Below, piece after piece: positions 50,396-59,550 of a stretch of 64,000 nucleotides of DNA; the stretch's first letter is position 1, and each line of letters opens with the position of its first letter. Position numbers and translations under genes: made by a program. Under the pieces are notes generated by a model. The model worked only from the letters and a program-made list of their open reading frames with translations. It made no database searches and was not told the DNA's origin. The stretch spans positions 1 to 64,000 of the forward strand of contig NZ_JAJNDV010000011.1 in assembly GCF_021043375.1 (NCBI RefSeq). Direction: 5' to 3'. The DNA is from Sphingomonas sp. IC-56 (GTDB lineage Bacteria; Pseudomonadota; Alphaproteobacteria; Sphingomonadales; Sphingomonadaceae).

Positions 50396-52017
50396 GGATG
50401 CCGGTGCGGATGGCGGCGGGGCTGGCGGCAGCCCTGCTTGTCCTGCTGCCTTCCGCCCGGGCGCAACAGCTTCCCCCGGAACAGGCGGCGCTCAAGGCGC
50501 ATGTCCAGTTCCTTGCCGCCGACAGCCTGCATGGGCGTGAGGCGGGTACGCGCGACTATGACATCGCCGCCGATTATGTGGCGGCGCAGATGCTGGGCGC
50601 GGGATTGAAGCCGGCGGGATCGGACGGCAGCTGGTTTCAGCCGGTCCGGCTGGTCGGCTACCGCCCGACCGACAAGGCGAAATGGTCGCTGACCCGCGCG
50701 GGCAAGCCGGTGCCGCTCGCCTACGGTACCGATTTCCTGAACGAGCCCGTGCCCAGCGCCGCCGACTTTGCCGCGCAGGGGGCGATGGTGTTCGCCGGCT
50801 ATGGCATCGTCGACGCGGCGAGCGGGCGCGACGATTATCAGGGGCTGGACGTGCGCGGAAAGATCGTTGCGATCTTCGCCGGTGTGCCCAAGGGCCTGTC
50901 CACCGACATCGCCGCGCATTTCGGCAATGACGATCAAAAGGCGCGGCTGGCCCAAGCGCGCGGCGCAAAGGCGGTGCTGATCCTGGAGTCCGCCACGCGC
51001 CGCGCCGATTACGCGTTCGAGGGGCTGGCACCCTATTGGGACTATGAGCGATTCGGCTGGGTCGGGGCGGACGGCAAGCCGAACATGATCGCGCCCGGCG
51101 CGCCGGTGGTGGGCTATGTCAGCCGCGCGGGTGCGGAAAAGCTGTTCGCCGGATCGCGCCTGAACTGGCGCGCGGTGATGGCGGCGGAGGAAAGCGGCGC
51201 GACGCTCCCCACCGGGCCGCTTGCCGGCACGCTGCGCGTCGCCAACCCTACCCGCACGCGCATGCTCGAGAGCCGCAACGTGGTGGGCGTGATCGAGGGC
51301 AGCGATCCGGTGCTCAAGCACCAGTATCTCGTGCTGTCGGCGCATCTCGACCATGTCGGGGTGGGGCAGGCGGTGAATGGCGACAAGATCTACAATGGCG
51401 CGATGGACAATGCCGCGGGCATCGCCACCATCCTGGAGGTCGCGCGCCGCTTCCAGGCCGATGGCGTGAAGCCGCGCCGCTCGATCCTGTTCGTGGCGCT
51501 GACTGCCGAGGAAAAGGGGCTGGTCGGCTCCAGCTATTTCGCCGCCTATCCCACCGTGCCGCGCCAGGGGCTGGTCGCCGACCTCAATCTCGACATGCCG
51601 ATCCTGACCTATCCGCTCCAGGACCTGGTGGTGCTGGGCGGCGAACGTTCGACGCTGGGGCCTGCGGTCGCGGCCGCGGCGGCGGGGGAGGGGCTGAAGG
51701 TCGTGCCCGATCCCGCGCCCGAGGAGATGTTCTTCGTCCGCTCCGACCATTACAGCTTCGTGCAGGCCGGAATCCCGTCGGTGTCGGTGGATACCGGTCC
51801 GGGTGGACAGGGGGCGGCGCAGCAGCGACTGTTCCTCGACAATGACTATCACCAGCCCTCCGACCAGTTGGATCTGCCCTTCGATTGGGCTTCGGCGGCC
51901 AAGTTCATGCGAGTGAACTACGCCGCCGCGCGCGCCATCGCGGATGCCGACGAGCGGCCGCGGTGGAACAAGGGTGACTTCTTCGGCACGCTGTTCGGCG
52001 GCCATGGCGCGGACTAA
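50392..52017 (+). CDS. Exported M28 family zinc peptidase (paralogous copy 2)
   Basis: A 541-aa paralogue of the preceding peptidase with the same order: signal peptide, PA-type insert (AGYGIVDAASGRDDYQGLDVRGK) and the M28 core (AHLDHVGVG, GAMDNAAGIATILE, TAEEKGLVG, NLDMPILTYP, DYHQPSDQ). Both end with the same RPRWNKGDFFGTLF-type tail. They look like a tandem duplication followed by divergence (copy 2 uses more GGG/GCG codons). The start GTG 50392 overlaps the copy 1 stop; ATG 50398 is also possible. Confidence 0.87.
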   Translation: MRMPVRMAAGLAAALLVLLPSARAQQLPPEQAALKAHVQFLAADSLHGREAGTRDYDIAADYVAAQMLGAGLKPAGSDGSWFQPVRLVGYRPTDKAKWSLTRAGKPVPLAYGTDFLNEPVPSAADFAAQGAMVFAGYGIVDAASGRDDYQGLDVRGKIVAIFAGVPKGLSTDIAAHFGNDDQKARLAQARGAKAVLILESATRRADYAFEGLAPYWDYERFGWVGADGKPNMIAPGAPVVGYVSRAGAEKLFAGSRLNWRAVMAAEESGATLPTGPLAGTLRVANPTRTRMLESRNVVGVIEGSDPVLKHQYLVLSAHLDHVGVGQAVNGDKIYNGAMDNAAGIATILEVARRFQADGVKPRRSILFVALTAEEKGLVGSSYFAAYPTVPRQGLVADLNLDMPILTYPLQDLVVLGGERSTLGPAVAAAAAGEGLKVVPDPAPEEMFFVRSDHYSFVQAGIPSVSVDTGPGGQGAAQQRLFLDNDYHQPSDQLDLPFDWASAAKFMRVNYAAARAIADADERPRWNKGDFFGTLFGGHGAD

Positions 52018-52056
52018 GGCTCTAGTCCTCCCGCGGAGGGGGAGGATCGGGCTCGC

Positions 52057-52893
52057 ATGCGCCTGCTGATCTTCGGCCCGGGCTACACCGCCGCGCGGCT
52101 GATCGCGCGGCTTGCTCCACGCGGCTGGCGCATTGTCACCGTCACTCGGGACGGCGAGTTGTCGATCGGGGAGCGCGACCGAGTCGCGTTCGAGATCGCC
52201 CATGCTACGCACATCCTATCCAGCGTGCCCCCCGCAGGAGAAGCCGACCCGGTCCTGCAAGCCTATGGCGCCGAACTCGCCGCAGCGTCGGCGTGGGTCG
52301 GCTACCTGTCGGCCACCGGCGTGTATGGCGACACCGGCGGCGCCTGGGTGGATGAGACCGCGCCCACGGGTACGGGCCGCCGCAACGTCCGCGCGCTTGC
52401 CGATGCTGGCTGGGCGGCGCTGCCGAACGCCCGGGTCTTTCGCCTGCCCGGCATCTACGGCCCGGGGCGCTCGCCGCTGGACCGGGTGCTGCGGGGTGAG
52501 GGGCGGCGTATCGACGCGCCGGGGCAGGTGTTCAGCCGCGTCCATGTCGATGACATCGTGTCGGGGGTGATCGCGGGTTTCGATGCGCCGGTAGGCATCT
52601 ACAACCTGGCCGATGACGAGCCTGCGCCGCAGAGCGATGTGATCGCCTATGCCTGCCAGCTACTCGGCTTACCCGTCCCGCCGCTGGTTCCGCTGGAAGA
52701 TGCCCAACTAAGCCAGCAGGCGCGCGCCTTCTATACCGAGAGCCGCCGCGTCGCGAACGGTAAGGCCAGGCGCGTGCTGGGCTGGTGCCCGGCCTATCCC
52801 AACTACCGGTTGGGCCTGCGCGCCCTTAGCGCGATGACCAGTCCCGCAATCACCAGCACCGCGCCGCCGCCGGCCAGCAGCGACCAGCGATAA
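52057..52893 (+). CDS. YeeZ-like SDR-family NAD(P)-binding protein
   Basis: A 278-aa atypical SDR with the nucleotide loop FGPGYTAARL, then LSATGVYGDTGGAWVDE and FRLPGIYGPGRSPLDRV (the YxxxK region of the extended-atypical type) and SRVHVDDIVSGV. Function unknown (E. coli YeeZ-like). The natural end seems to be near PNYRLGLRAL; here the frame runs about 25 residues further (to 52893) into a stretch antisense to the EamA gene, giving a 91-bp overlap. Confidence 0.78.
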   Translation: MRLLIFGPGYTAARLIARLAPRGWRIVTVTRDGELSIGERDRVAFEIAHATHILSSVPPAGEADPVLQAYGAELAAASAWVGYLSATGVYGDTGGAWVDETAPTGTGRRNVRALADAGWAALPNARVFRLPGIYGPGRSPLDRVLRGEGRRIDAPGQVFSRVHVDDIVSGVIAGFDAPVGIYNLADDEPAPQSDVIAYACQLLGLPVPPLVPLEDAQLSQQARAFYTESRRVANGKARRVLGWCPAYPNYRLGLRALSAMTSPAITSTAPPPASSDQR

Positions 52894-53762
52894 CCCTCGA
52901 AGATCGTCGAGAGCAGCATCGCGATCACCGGGATCAGCACGCTGGTATAGGCCGCCTTCGCAGGGCCGATGAGGCGGATCAGCTGGTAATAGATGGTGAA
53001 GGTCAGCGCGGACCCCAGGACGCCCAGATAGAGGATGCCCCCCAGATAGCTCCAGCGCATCTCGAACACTGGTGGGCCGGCCGTGCTCCAGGCGAATGCC
53101 GCGTCCACGCCCGCACCGATCAGCATCGCCCAGCCCAGCGCGGTCGACATCGGATATGCCTTGGCCCAGCGGGTCGCCTGCATGACATTGGCGGTCGAGG
53201 CCGCCAGCACGCCTAGTGCCGCCGTGCCGATGCCGATCAGCGCCGCGCCGGTGCCCGCCGTGCTCAGCCGCGCTTCATGGATGAACAGCAGCGCTACGCC
53301 CGCCATCGCCACGACCGATCCGACGATCAGCTGCCGGCCCATCCTTTGACCCAGAAACAGCCGCGCGAGGATCGCGTTGGGCACCAGCAGCAGGGCATAG
53401 ACCACCGCCACCACGCCCGAGGTGATGTGCAGCTCGGCGCGGTAGACGAAATTGAAGTTGAGCACGAACTGGGCGATCCCCAGGCACGCCGCGAACAGCA
53501 CGCCGCTGGCCGGGAGCCGCAGCCCGTCGCCGCGCGCGATCGCCCAGCCGAGCACCACCACGCCCGCCACCAGGAAGCGGTAACAGACCGACCAGCTCGG
53601 CGGCACCACCGCCAGCTGATCGCGAATCACCAGCCAGGTAGAGCCCCAGATCAGTGTAACCAGTATGAAGGGTATCAACACTTCCAGCCGCGCCGAACGG
53701 GGTGGCACGGCCTCTACTGGAGGCTCTATCTTGGGCTTTGCGTGGAAGAGGATGCGCCTCAC
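52803..53762 (-). CDS. EamA-family (DMT) transporter
   Basis: A 319-aa ten-helix drug/metabolite transporter. The two EamA repeats are visible (LIPFILVTLIWGSTWLVIRDQL and the second starting near ALIGIGTAALGVLAASTANVM). LYQLIRLIGPAKAAYTSVLIPVIAM is the second-repeat signature. Substrates may be amino acids or metabolites. The GTG start overlaps the threonine aldolase stop (GTGA), so a threonine/glycine-related export is possible but not shown. Confidence 0.85.
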   Translation of the reverse strand: MRRILFHAKPKIEPPVEAVPPRSARLEVLIPFILVTLIWGSTWLVIRDQLAVVPPSWSVCYRFLVAGVVVLGWAIARGDGLRLPASGVLFAACLGIAQFVLNFNFVYRAELHITSGVVAVVYALLLVPNAILARLFLGQRMGRQLIVGSVVAMAGVALLFIHEARLSTAGTGAALIGIGTAALGVLAASTANVMQATRWAKAYPMSTALGWAMLIGAGVDAAFAWSTAGPPVFEMRWSYLGGILYLGVLGSALTFTIYYQLIRLIGPAKAAYTSVLIPVIAMLLSTIFEGYRWSLLAGGGAVLVIAGLVIALRARRPNR

Positions 53763-54766
53763 GCCAGCTTCGCGATCGCGTCCGCCAGCGTCCGCACCGC
53801 CTCCTCCGCATGATCCCAGCTGGTCACCAGCCGGACCTCGCCCGGTGCCCAGTCATAGAAATCGAAGCCCAGCCCGCGCAGGCCAGCGGCTTCCTCCGGC
53901 GTCGCCTTCAGGAACACTTCGTTGGCCTGAACCGGATGCACCAGCCGCGCCGGCCCGGCAGCCTCGGCCAGCAGCCGTGCCGCGGCATTGGCGGCGCGGG
54001 CATTTTCAAGCCACAGGTCGTTGTCGAGCATCGCCAGGATCTGCGCCGCGAGATAGCGACCCTTGGACAACAGCAGCCCGGCACGCTTGCGGCGGTACAA
54101 GGTCGCGTCGGCAAGCTCGGGCTTGAAGAACACCAAAGCCTCGGCGCTCATGCCGCCATTCTTGACGAAGCCGAAGCTCAGCGCGTCCACGCCCGCGCGC
54201 CAGGTCACGTCGCCGGGATGGCAGCCGAGATGCGCGACGGCATTGGCGAAGCGCGCCCCGTCCATGTGGAGCCCCAGGCCGCGTTCGCGCGCGACATCGC
54301 CGATCGCCGCCACTTCCTCGGGCGTGTAGACGAGCCCGTACTCGGTGGCGTTGGTGATCGAGATCGCGTGCGGCTGCACCTGGTGCACGTCGTTGCGGAT
54401 ATTGCCGAGCACGGCCCGCAGCGCGTCAGGCGTGATCTTGGCGCCCTGACCCTCGACCAGCATCAGCTTGGCGCCGTGGGTGTAGAATTCGGGCGCACCG
54501 CATTCGTCGTTCTGGATATGCGCGTCGCGCGAGCAAAGCACGCCGCCATAAGGCGGGCACAGCGCCGCGAGCGCCAGGCAGTTGGCCGCCGTGCCCGATG
54601 GCACCCACAGCGCGCGCACCTGTGTGCCGAACAGGTCGGACAGCTGCCCGTCCAGCTGCTTCGACCAGCGATCGCCATCATAGGCGGTGTCGAGCTGGTT
54701 CACCTCCACCATCGCCTGAAGCACTTGGGGGGAAACCGGAGCGGCATTGTCGGAAAAGAAGCGCAT
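53759..54766 (-). CDS. ltaE: Low-specificity L-threonine aldolase
   Basis: A 335-aa PLP enzyme. Landmarks are SDNAAPVSPQVLQAM, VPSGTAANCLAL, HMDGARFANA and the PLP Lys at about 202 in SFGFVKNGGMSAEA. It splits threonine (and phenylserine-type compounds) to glycine and aldehyde. The family normally has a Gly-rich SxxKGL; here FVKNGG is the variant of this branch. Overlaps the EamA gene by 4 bp. Confidence 0.9.
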   Translation of the reverse strand: MRFFSDNAAPVSPQVLQAMVEVNQLDTAYDGDRWSKQLDGQLSDLFGTQVRALWVPSGTAANCLALAALCPPYGGVLCSRDAHIQNDECGAPEFYTHGAKLMLVEGQGAKITPDALRAVLGNIRNDVHQVQPHAISITNATEYGLVYTPEEVAAIGDVARERGLGLHMDGARFANAVAHLGCHPGDVTWRAGVDALSFGFVKNGGMSAEALVFFKPELADATLYRRKRAGLLLSKGRYLAAQILAMLDNDLWLENARAANAAARLLAEAAGPARLVHPVQANEVFLKATPEEAAGLRGLGFDFYDWAPGEVRLVTSWDHAEEAVRTLADAIAKLA

Positions 54767-54818
54767 GCTCAGCCCCTTGGCCCCGCGCGGCGGCTGGCGT
54801 CAACCAGTCGCTGGTGCG

Positions 54819-57065
54819 TTAGAAACCCGGATCGTCCTCCGGCGGCTCTTCTTCGTTCGGCTCCTCGCCACGGCTGCGGCGGGGGCCCCCGCGCCGCGGC
54901 AGCGGACCGAGGTCTTCCTCGCCCTCGTACGGCGCGGCGCGCGGGTCGATCACCTGGGTGTCGATGCCCGCGCCCTCGATCATGTCGCCGACCCCGTTCA
55001 GCACATCGTCCAGGCTGACGGCATTGTCGCCTTCTTCGACAACCGGCGGGGGCGGCGGCAGCTTCAGGTCCATCGCGCGCACCATGAAGTCGCGCCAGAT
55101 CCGCGCCGGCAATCCGCCGCCCGAGGCGCCGGGAATGGGCGAATTGTCGTCGTTGCCGATCCACACGCCGACCACCAGGTCGCCGGCCCAGCCGACGAAC
55201 AGCGCGTCGCGCGCGTCCTGAGTCGTACCGGTCTTGCCGAAGGCCGGGATCGGCAGCGCGGCGCTGCGCCCGGTGCCGCCTTCGACCACGGTCGCCAGCA
55301 GCGAGCGCAGATCCTCCAGCTCCCCACCTGGAATACGGCTGGCGCCACCCAGCCGCTTGGAAAGCCAGTCATCGGCTTCCTCCTGCTGGTCGAGGCCGCT
55401 TGGCCGTACCGGATAGCTGCCGTTGGCGACCGCCGCATAGGCTGCGGTAAGTTCGAGCAGCGACACGCCCGACGTGCCCAGGCCGATCGAAGCATCATTG
55501 CCGATCGGCGTCGAGATGCCCAGGTCGCGCGCCGCCCGCGTCACCGCGCGCACGCCCAGTTCATTGGTCAGCCGTGCCGCCACCACATTGCTCGACTTGG
55601 CGAACGCCTGGCGCAGCGTGATGCGCCCGGCATAGCGTCCGTCGCTGTTGGCCGGTTTCCAGTCGCCGATCGTGACGGGCGTATCGTCCACCATCGTGTC
55701 GGGCGTCATGCCCGAGCGCAGCGCGGCCAGGTACACGAACAGCTTGAAGGTCGATCCGGGCTGGCGCCGCGCCTGGGTGGCGCGGTTGAAGGGGCTTTGG
55801 CCGTAGTTGCGCCCGCCGACCATCGCGACCACGCGCCCGTCGGGCCGCATCGCGACCATCGCCACCTGGGTGCCGCGAAGCCCGGCGCTCTTCACCACCC
55901 GCTCGGCAGTTTGTTGGAGCTTGGCGTCAAGCGTGGTGCGCACTTCCTGCTCGGTGGCGACACCGCCGGCGCGGTCGCGCGCCTGGGGCAGCACCCAGTC
56001 GGCGAAATAGGTGCCGTTGGGCAGTTCCGTGCTCTTGCTCACCCGCAGCACCGCCGGGCGGACCCGCCGCGCCTCGCGCTCCGTCAGGAGCCCGGCATCG
56101 ACCATCGCGCCGATCACCAGCTTCTGCCGCTCGCGCGCGCCGGCCAGGTTGCTGGTTGGGGCCAGCCGCGAAGGCGCCTTGACCAGCCCTGCGAGCATGC
56201 TCGCCTGGCTCACCGTCATGCGCTCAGGCTCGACGCTGAAATAATGCTGAGAAGCGGCCCGCAGGCCATAGGCATTGTCGCCGAAATACACGTTCGACAG
56301 GTAGCGCGACAGGATCTCGTCCTTGGTCAGCCAGGCTTCCAGCCAGAAGGCGATCAACACTTCCTGGAATTTGCGGGTCGCGGTGCGGTCCATGGTCAGG
56401 AACGCGTTCTTCGCCAGCTGCTGCGTGATCGTGCTGGCGCCCTGCGAGCGGCCGTCCGAAGTGGTATTGTGCCATGCCGCGCGCAGAATGCCGCGCGGAT
56501 CGACGCCCCAATGGCTGTAGAAACGCCGATCCTCGATCGCCACGAACGCGTCGCGGACATGCTCGGGCAGCTTGGACACGTCGACGGGATCGCCGATCAC
56601 GCCGCCGCGCCGCGCGATCGGCGTGCCGTCGTTCGCCAGCAGAGTGATGGAAGGTGGCACCGGCGGCTGGAGCGACTTGTTCAGCGGTGCTGTCACCGCC
56701 AGCCAGCCCACCGCCACGAAGAACAGCAGGAGCAGCGCGGCGATGCCGCGGCTGATCCACCGCAGGACGTTGCGCCGACGGCGGGGCGGGGCGGGCAGGT
56801 TGGTGGAATAGTCCTCCGGCTCGTACGCGCCGGCTTCGGGCGGCGGCGGCGTGGGCGGAGGTGGCGGCGCTGGCGGCGCCTGACGATAGGACGTGCCGGC
56901 GTTGGGAAACGCTTCGCGGAACGACGGCAGCCCGCCCGTCAGGTCAAGCGGTTCGGGGCGCGGGGCGCTTACCGGGCGCCAGTCCCGCGCCGCTTCGCCC
57001 TCGTCTTCCGACACGCGCCGCCGCAGGGTAAATCTTGTGTCGTCAGAGCCGGAGTCACGCGCCAT
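54819..57065 (-). CDS. Penicillin-binding protein 1A family bifunctional peptidoglycan synthase
   Basis: A 748-aa class A PBP. A cytosolic Pro-rich N-terminus (about 1-98, APPPPPTPPPP) precedes one helix (101-125). The glycosyltransferase (GT51) domain has the catalytic Glu at about 178 (FVAIEDRRFYSHWG). The transpeptidase domain has Ser438 in GSTFK (with K441), SSN about 491 and KTGTT about 611. The tail is acidic and basic by turns (RRGGPRRSRGEE...EEPPEDDPGF). It makes and cross-links cell wall. Next on the same strand upstream is the HNH gene. Confidence 0.95.
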   Translation of the reverse strand: MARDSGSDDTRFTLRRRVSEDEGEAARDWRPVSAPRPEPLDLTGGLPSFREAFPNAGTSYRQAPPAPPPPPTPPPPEAGAYEPEDYSTNLPAPPRRRRNVLRWISRGIAALLLLFFVAVGWLAVTAPLNKSLQPPVPPSITLLANDGTPIARRGGVIGDPVDVSKLPEHVRDAFVAIEDRRFYSHWGVDPRGILRAAWHNTTSDGRSQGASTITQQLAKNAFLTMDRTATRKFQEVLIAFWLEAWLTKDEILSRYLSNVYFGDNAYGLRAASQHYFSVEPERMTVSQASMLAGLVKAPSRLAPTSNLAGARERQKLVIGAMVDAGLLTEREARRVRPAVLRVSKSTELPNGTYFADWVLPQARDRAGGVATEQEVRTTLDAKLQQTAERVVKSAGLRGTQVAMVAMRPDGRVVAMVGGRNYGQSPFNRATQARRQPGSTFKLFVYLAALRSGMTPDTMVDDTPVTIGDWKPANSDGRYAGRITLRQAFAKSSNVVAARLTNELGVRAVTRAARDLGISTPIGNDASIGLGTSGVSLLELTAAYAAVANGSYPVRPSGLDQQEEADDWLSKRLGGASRIPGGELEDLRSLLATVVEGGTGRSAALPIPAFGKTGTTQDARDALFVGWAGDLVVGVWIGNDDNSPIPGASGGGLPARIWRDFMVRAMDLKLPPPPPVVEEGDNAVSLDDVLNGVGDMIEGAGIDTQVIDPRAAPYEGEEDLGPLPRRGGPRRSRGEEPNEEEPPEDDPGF

Positions 57066-57145
57066 CCACTAATCCTAGGAGATCGCCGTACCGGTTTCAA
57101 AGGCTTAACGGCGACGTGTGCTAGTAAAGTGATACAGCGTGATGC

Positions 57146-57712
57146 TCAAGCCTCCAGCTCGACGTCCCAGTACAACCAGTCGCGCCAGGTCTCATGCAGG
57201 TGGTGCGGGGGGAAGCGGCGGCCATGTTCCTGCAACTGCCAGCTGGTCGGACGAATCGGCCGGATATGGAGCGGCATCGCTGCTTCTTTGGGAGTGCGTC
57301 CGCCCTTGCGGAGGTTGCATGGCGCGCAGGCCGTCGCGACATTCTCCCAAGTGGTGCGGCCGCCCTGGGCCCTGGGTATCACGTGATCAAAGGTCAGGTC
57401 GCGCGGGGAGCCGCAATATTGGCAGCTGAACTTGTCGCGCAGGAACAGGTTGAAACGGGTAAAGGCGGGGAATTGCGAAGGTCGAACATATTGCTTGAGC
57501 GCGATAACCGAAGGGAGCTTCAGCCTCGCGGTGGGACTTCGCACCTCGCGTTCGTAATAGGAGACGACGTCGACGCGTTCGAGGAACAATGCCTTGATCG
57601 CGGTTTGCCATGGCCAGACGCTGAGCGGATAATAACTGAGCGGCGTATAGTCGGCGTTCAGCACCAGCGCGGGGCAGCTGTCCGGATGGCGGATCAGATC
57701 GGGATGGTACAT
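57146..57712 (-). CDS. HNH endonuclease-domain protein
   Basis: A 188-aa protein with a zinc-finger HNH nuclease: FSCQYCGSPRDLTFDHVIPRAQGGRTTWENVATACAPCNLRKG (CxxC, the DH dyad, Asn, then CxxC) at about residues 100-145. The N-terminal part (LVLNADYTPLSYYPLSVWPWQTAIKALFLERV) is a conserved extension of a wide family of bacterial HNH proteins linked to DNA repair or unknown roles. Not an obvious mobile-element gene. It lies divergent to gluQRS. Confidence 0.85.
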   Translation of the reverse strand: MYHPDLIRHPDSCPALVLNADYTPLSYYPLSVWPWQTAIKALFLERVDVVSYYEREVRSPTARLKLPSVIALKQYVRPSQFPAFTRFNLFLRDKFSCQYCGSPRDLTFDHVIPRAQGGRTTWENVATACAPCNLRKGGRTPKEAAMPLHIRPIRPTSWQLQEHGRRFPPHHLHETWRDWLYWDVELEA

Positions 57713-57813
57713 GCAGTCCCTCGCCCTGATTGTTACGCCGCGCTGTCTTTGCCAACAAGCGTGACGCCGTCATGACAGCACAGCCGCTGACTCGCGGTCA
57801 AGGCCCCGAAACC

Positions 57814-58650
57814 ATGACCGTCCATACCCGCTTCGCACCAAGCCCCACCGGACGGCTGCATCTGGGCCACGCATTCTCGGCGATTACCGCGCATGACTTT
57901 GCCCGTGCGCAGGGCGGGCGCTTCAGCCTGCGGATCGAGGATATCGACGGCACCCGCAGCCGGCGCGAGCATGTAGATGGAATCCTGCGGCACCTGGAAT
58001 GGCTGGGGCTGGAATGGGATGGGGAGGTGACCTTCCAGTCGCAGCGGCTGCACCTGTACGAAGCCGCGCTCGACCGCCTGCGCGGCATGGGGCTGCTTTA
58101 TCCGTGTGTGTGCACCCGCGCCGACATCGCCGCCAGCCTGTCCGCCCCGCATGGGCGGGAGGGGGCGGTGTATCCGGGCACCTGCCGTGGGCGCGCGGAC
58201 GCTGACCTTTCCCGGCCGCACAGCTGGCGCCTGGATGTGGAGCGTGCGCTCCGGGAGGATCTATGGTGGCACGACGCCTTCGCTGGCCGGGTGCGCGCCG
58301 ACCCCCTCTCGCATGGCGACGTGATCCTCGCCCGCAAGGATGCGCCAGCCAGCTATCATCTTGCCGTCACGCTCGACGACGCGGCGCAGGGGATCACCCA
58401 TGTCGTGCGCGGGAAGGACCTGTTCGAGGCGACGCATGTACACCGGCTGCTCCAGGCGCTGCTCGATCTGCCGACCCCCGAATATCGCCACCACGACTTG
58501 CTCAGCGGCCCCGACGGCCAGCGCCTCGCCAAGCGCCATGGCGCTCCCACGCTGGAGTCGCTGCGGCTGGCTGGCGAGGATGGGCGCGCGCTGGCCGATC
58601 GCCTGCGCGCCGGACTGCTTCCGGTTGGATTCGCCGCGGCAAAGGCGTAG
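57814..58650 (+). CDS. gluQ: Glutamyl-Q tRNA(Asp) synthetase
   Basis: A 278-aa truncated glutamyl-tRNA synthetase that glutamylates queuosine in the anticodon of tRNA-Asp. It has the HIGH-type RLHLGHAFSA, the zinc cluster (PCVCTRADI… YPGTCRG), and the KMSKS-like LAKRHGA. No anticodon-binding domain is present. ATG 57814 (VHTRFAPSPTGRLHLGH) is the likely start; ATG 57772 would add 14 residues. It diverges from the HNH gene. Confidence 0.88.
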   Translation: MTVHTRFAPSPTGRLHLGHAFSAITAHDFARAQGGRFSLRIEDIDGTRSRREHVDGILRHLEWLGLEWDGEVTFQSQRLHLYEAALDRLRGMGLLYPCVCTRADIAASLSAPHGREGAVYPGTCRGRADADLSRPHSWRLDVERALREDLWWHDAFAGRVRADPLSHGDVILARKDAPASYHLAVTLDDAAQGITHVVRGKDLFEATHVHRLLQALLDLPTPEYRHHDLLSGPDGQRLAKRHGAPTLESLRLAGEDGRALADRLRAGLLPVGFAAAKA

Positions 58651-58659
58651 GCTCACACC

Positions 58660-58890
58660 ATGAACCTTTTCCTCGTCCTCCTGCTCGTGGCCGTGATCCT
58701 CGCGGTCCTGTTCGTCCTCATCCGGGGGCTGGTGAACATGGCCGGCACGACTCAGGCCGATCTGGAGGGCGACGGGCCCAGCGAGCGCGCGCTCAAATCC
58801 AACAAGCTGATGCAGCAGCGCATCCTGCTCCAGGCGCTGGCGATCGGCCTGATCGCGATCATCCTGCTGTTCGCCTCGGCCGGCAGCTGA
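58660..58890 (+). CDS. Small HIG1-like protein (twin helix)
   Basis: A 76-aa protein with two helices (FLVLLLVAVILAVLFVLIRGLVNMA and ILLQALAIGLIAIILLFASAG) flanking a polar loop (SERALKSNKLMQQR). This is the HIG1/twin-transmembrane type, which in mitochondria binds respiratory supercomplexes. In alphaproteobacteria it often precedes the cobalamin adenosyltransferase gene, as here. The role in this organism is unknown. Begins 9 bp after gluQ. Confidence 0.8.
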   Translation: MNLFLVLLLVAVILAVLFVLIRGLVNMAGTTQADLEGDGPSERALKSNKLMQQRILLQALAIGLIAIILLFASAGS

Positions 58891-58941
58891 GGCGCAACCA
58901 CGTCCTCGCTTTTGACCGGTAGGGCCGCTACTTCGGCTCGC

Positions 58942-59499
58942 ATGGTCAAGCTCAACAAGATCTACACCCGCACCGGCGACGACGGCACCACCGGCCTGGT
59001 CGATGGATCCCGCGTCGCCAAGAGCGATGCCCGGATGGCCGCGATCGGCGATGTGGACGAGGCGAACAGCGTGATCGGTGTGGCCCGCGCCGCGCTTGGT
59101 GCCGGTGACTTTGACGATCTGCTCGCGCGTATCCAGAACGACCTGTTCGATCTTGGCGCCGATCTGGCCACACCGCCCGAGATCGCAGGTGCGCTCCGCG
59201 TCGTTCAGAGCCAGATCGACTGGCTGGAGGAAAGCATCGACCGGCTCAACGCCGAATTGCCGCCGCTGACCAGCTTCGTACTCCCGGCGGGCGAGGGGGG
59301 AGCGGCCGCGCTGCATCTCGCCCGTGCCATCGCGCGGCGTGCCGAGCGCAGTGCCGTGGCGGCAAACGAAACCGCGCCGGTGCGCGGCGAGGTGCTGCGC
59401 TATCTCAACCGCCTGTCCGATCTTTTGTTCGTGGCTGCACGATTGGTGAACCATCGCGGCGGCGGAGACGTTCTGTGGGTTCCAGGCGCATCCCGCTAA
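58942..59499 (+). CDS. Cob(I)alamin adenosyltransferase, PduO type
   Basis: A 185-aa PduO/EutT-like ATR that makes adenosylcobalamin from cobalamin and ATP. The signature VKLNKIYTRTGDDGTTGLVDGSRV (ATP site), RVVQSQIDWLEESIDRLN, FVLPAGEGGAAALHLARAIARRAER and EVLRYLNRLSDLLF cover the family. The ATG at 58942 is chosen over upstream GTG because it starts the homologous region. Downstream the usual ETF genes are absent; egtB follows 52 bp on. Confidence 0.9.
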   Translation: MVKLNKIYTRTGDDGTTGLVDGSRVAKSDARMAAIGDVDEANSVIGVARAALGAGDFDDLLARIQNDLFDLGADLATPPEIAGALRVVQSQIDWLEESIDRLNAELPPLTSFVLPAGEGGAAALHLARAIARRAERSAVAANETAPVRGEVLRYLNRLSDLLFVAARLVNHRGGGDVLWVPGASR

Positions 59500-59550
59500 C
59501 CTGGATCATGCGGCGTTGACTCATTTGCCGCCGCGGAGTACGAGAACATC

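Noticed and set aside
54747..57386. 879-aa plus-strand open frame
   Set aside because: Antisense to the PBP1A gene; no recognisable domain.
58891..58941. Cobalamin riboswitch ahead of the adenosyltransferase gene
   Set aside because: Only 51 bp between genes, no B12-box-like sequence.
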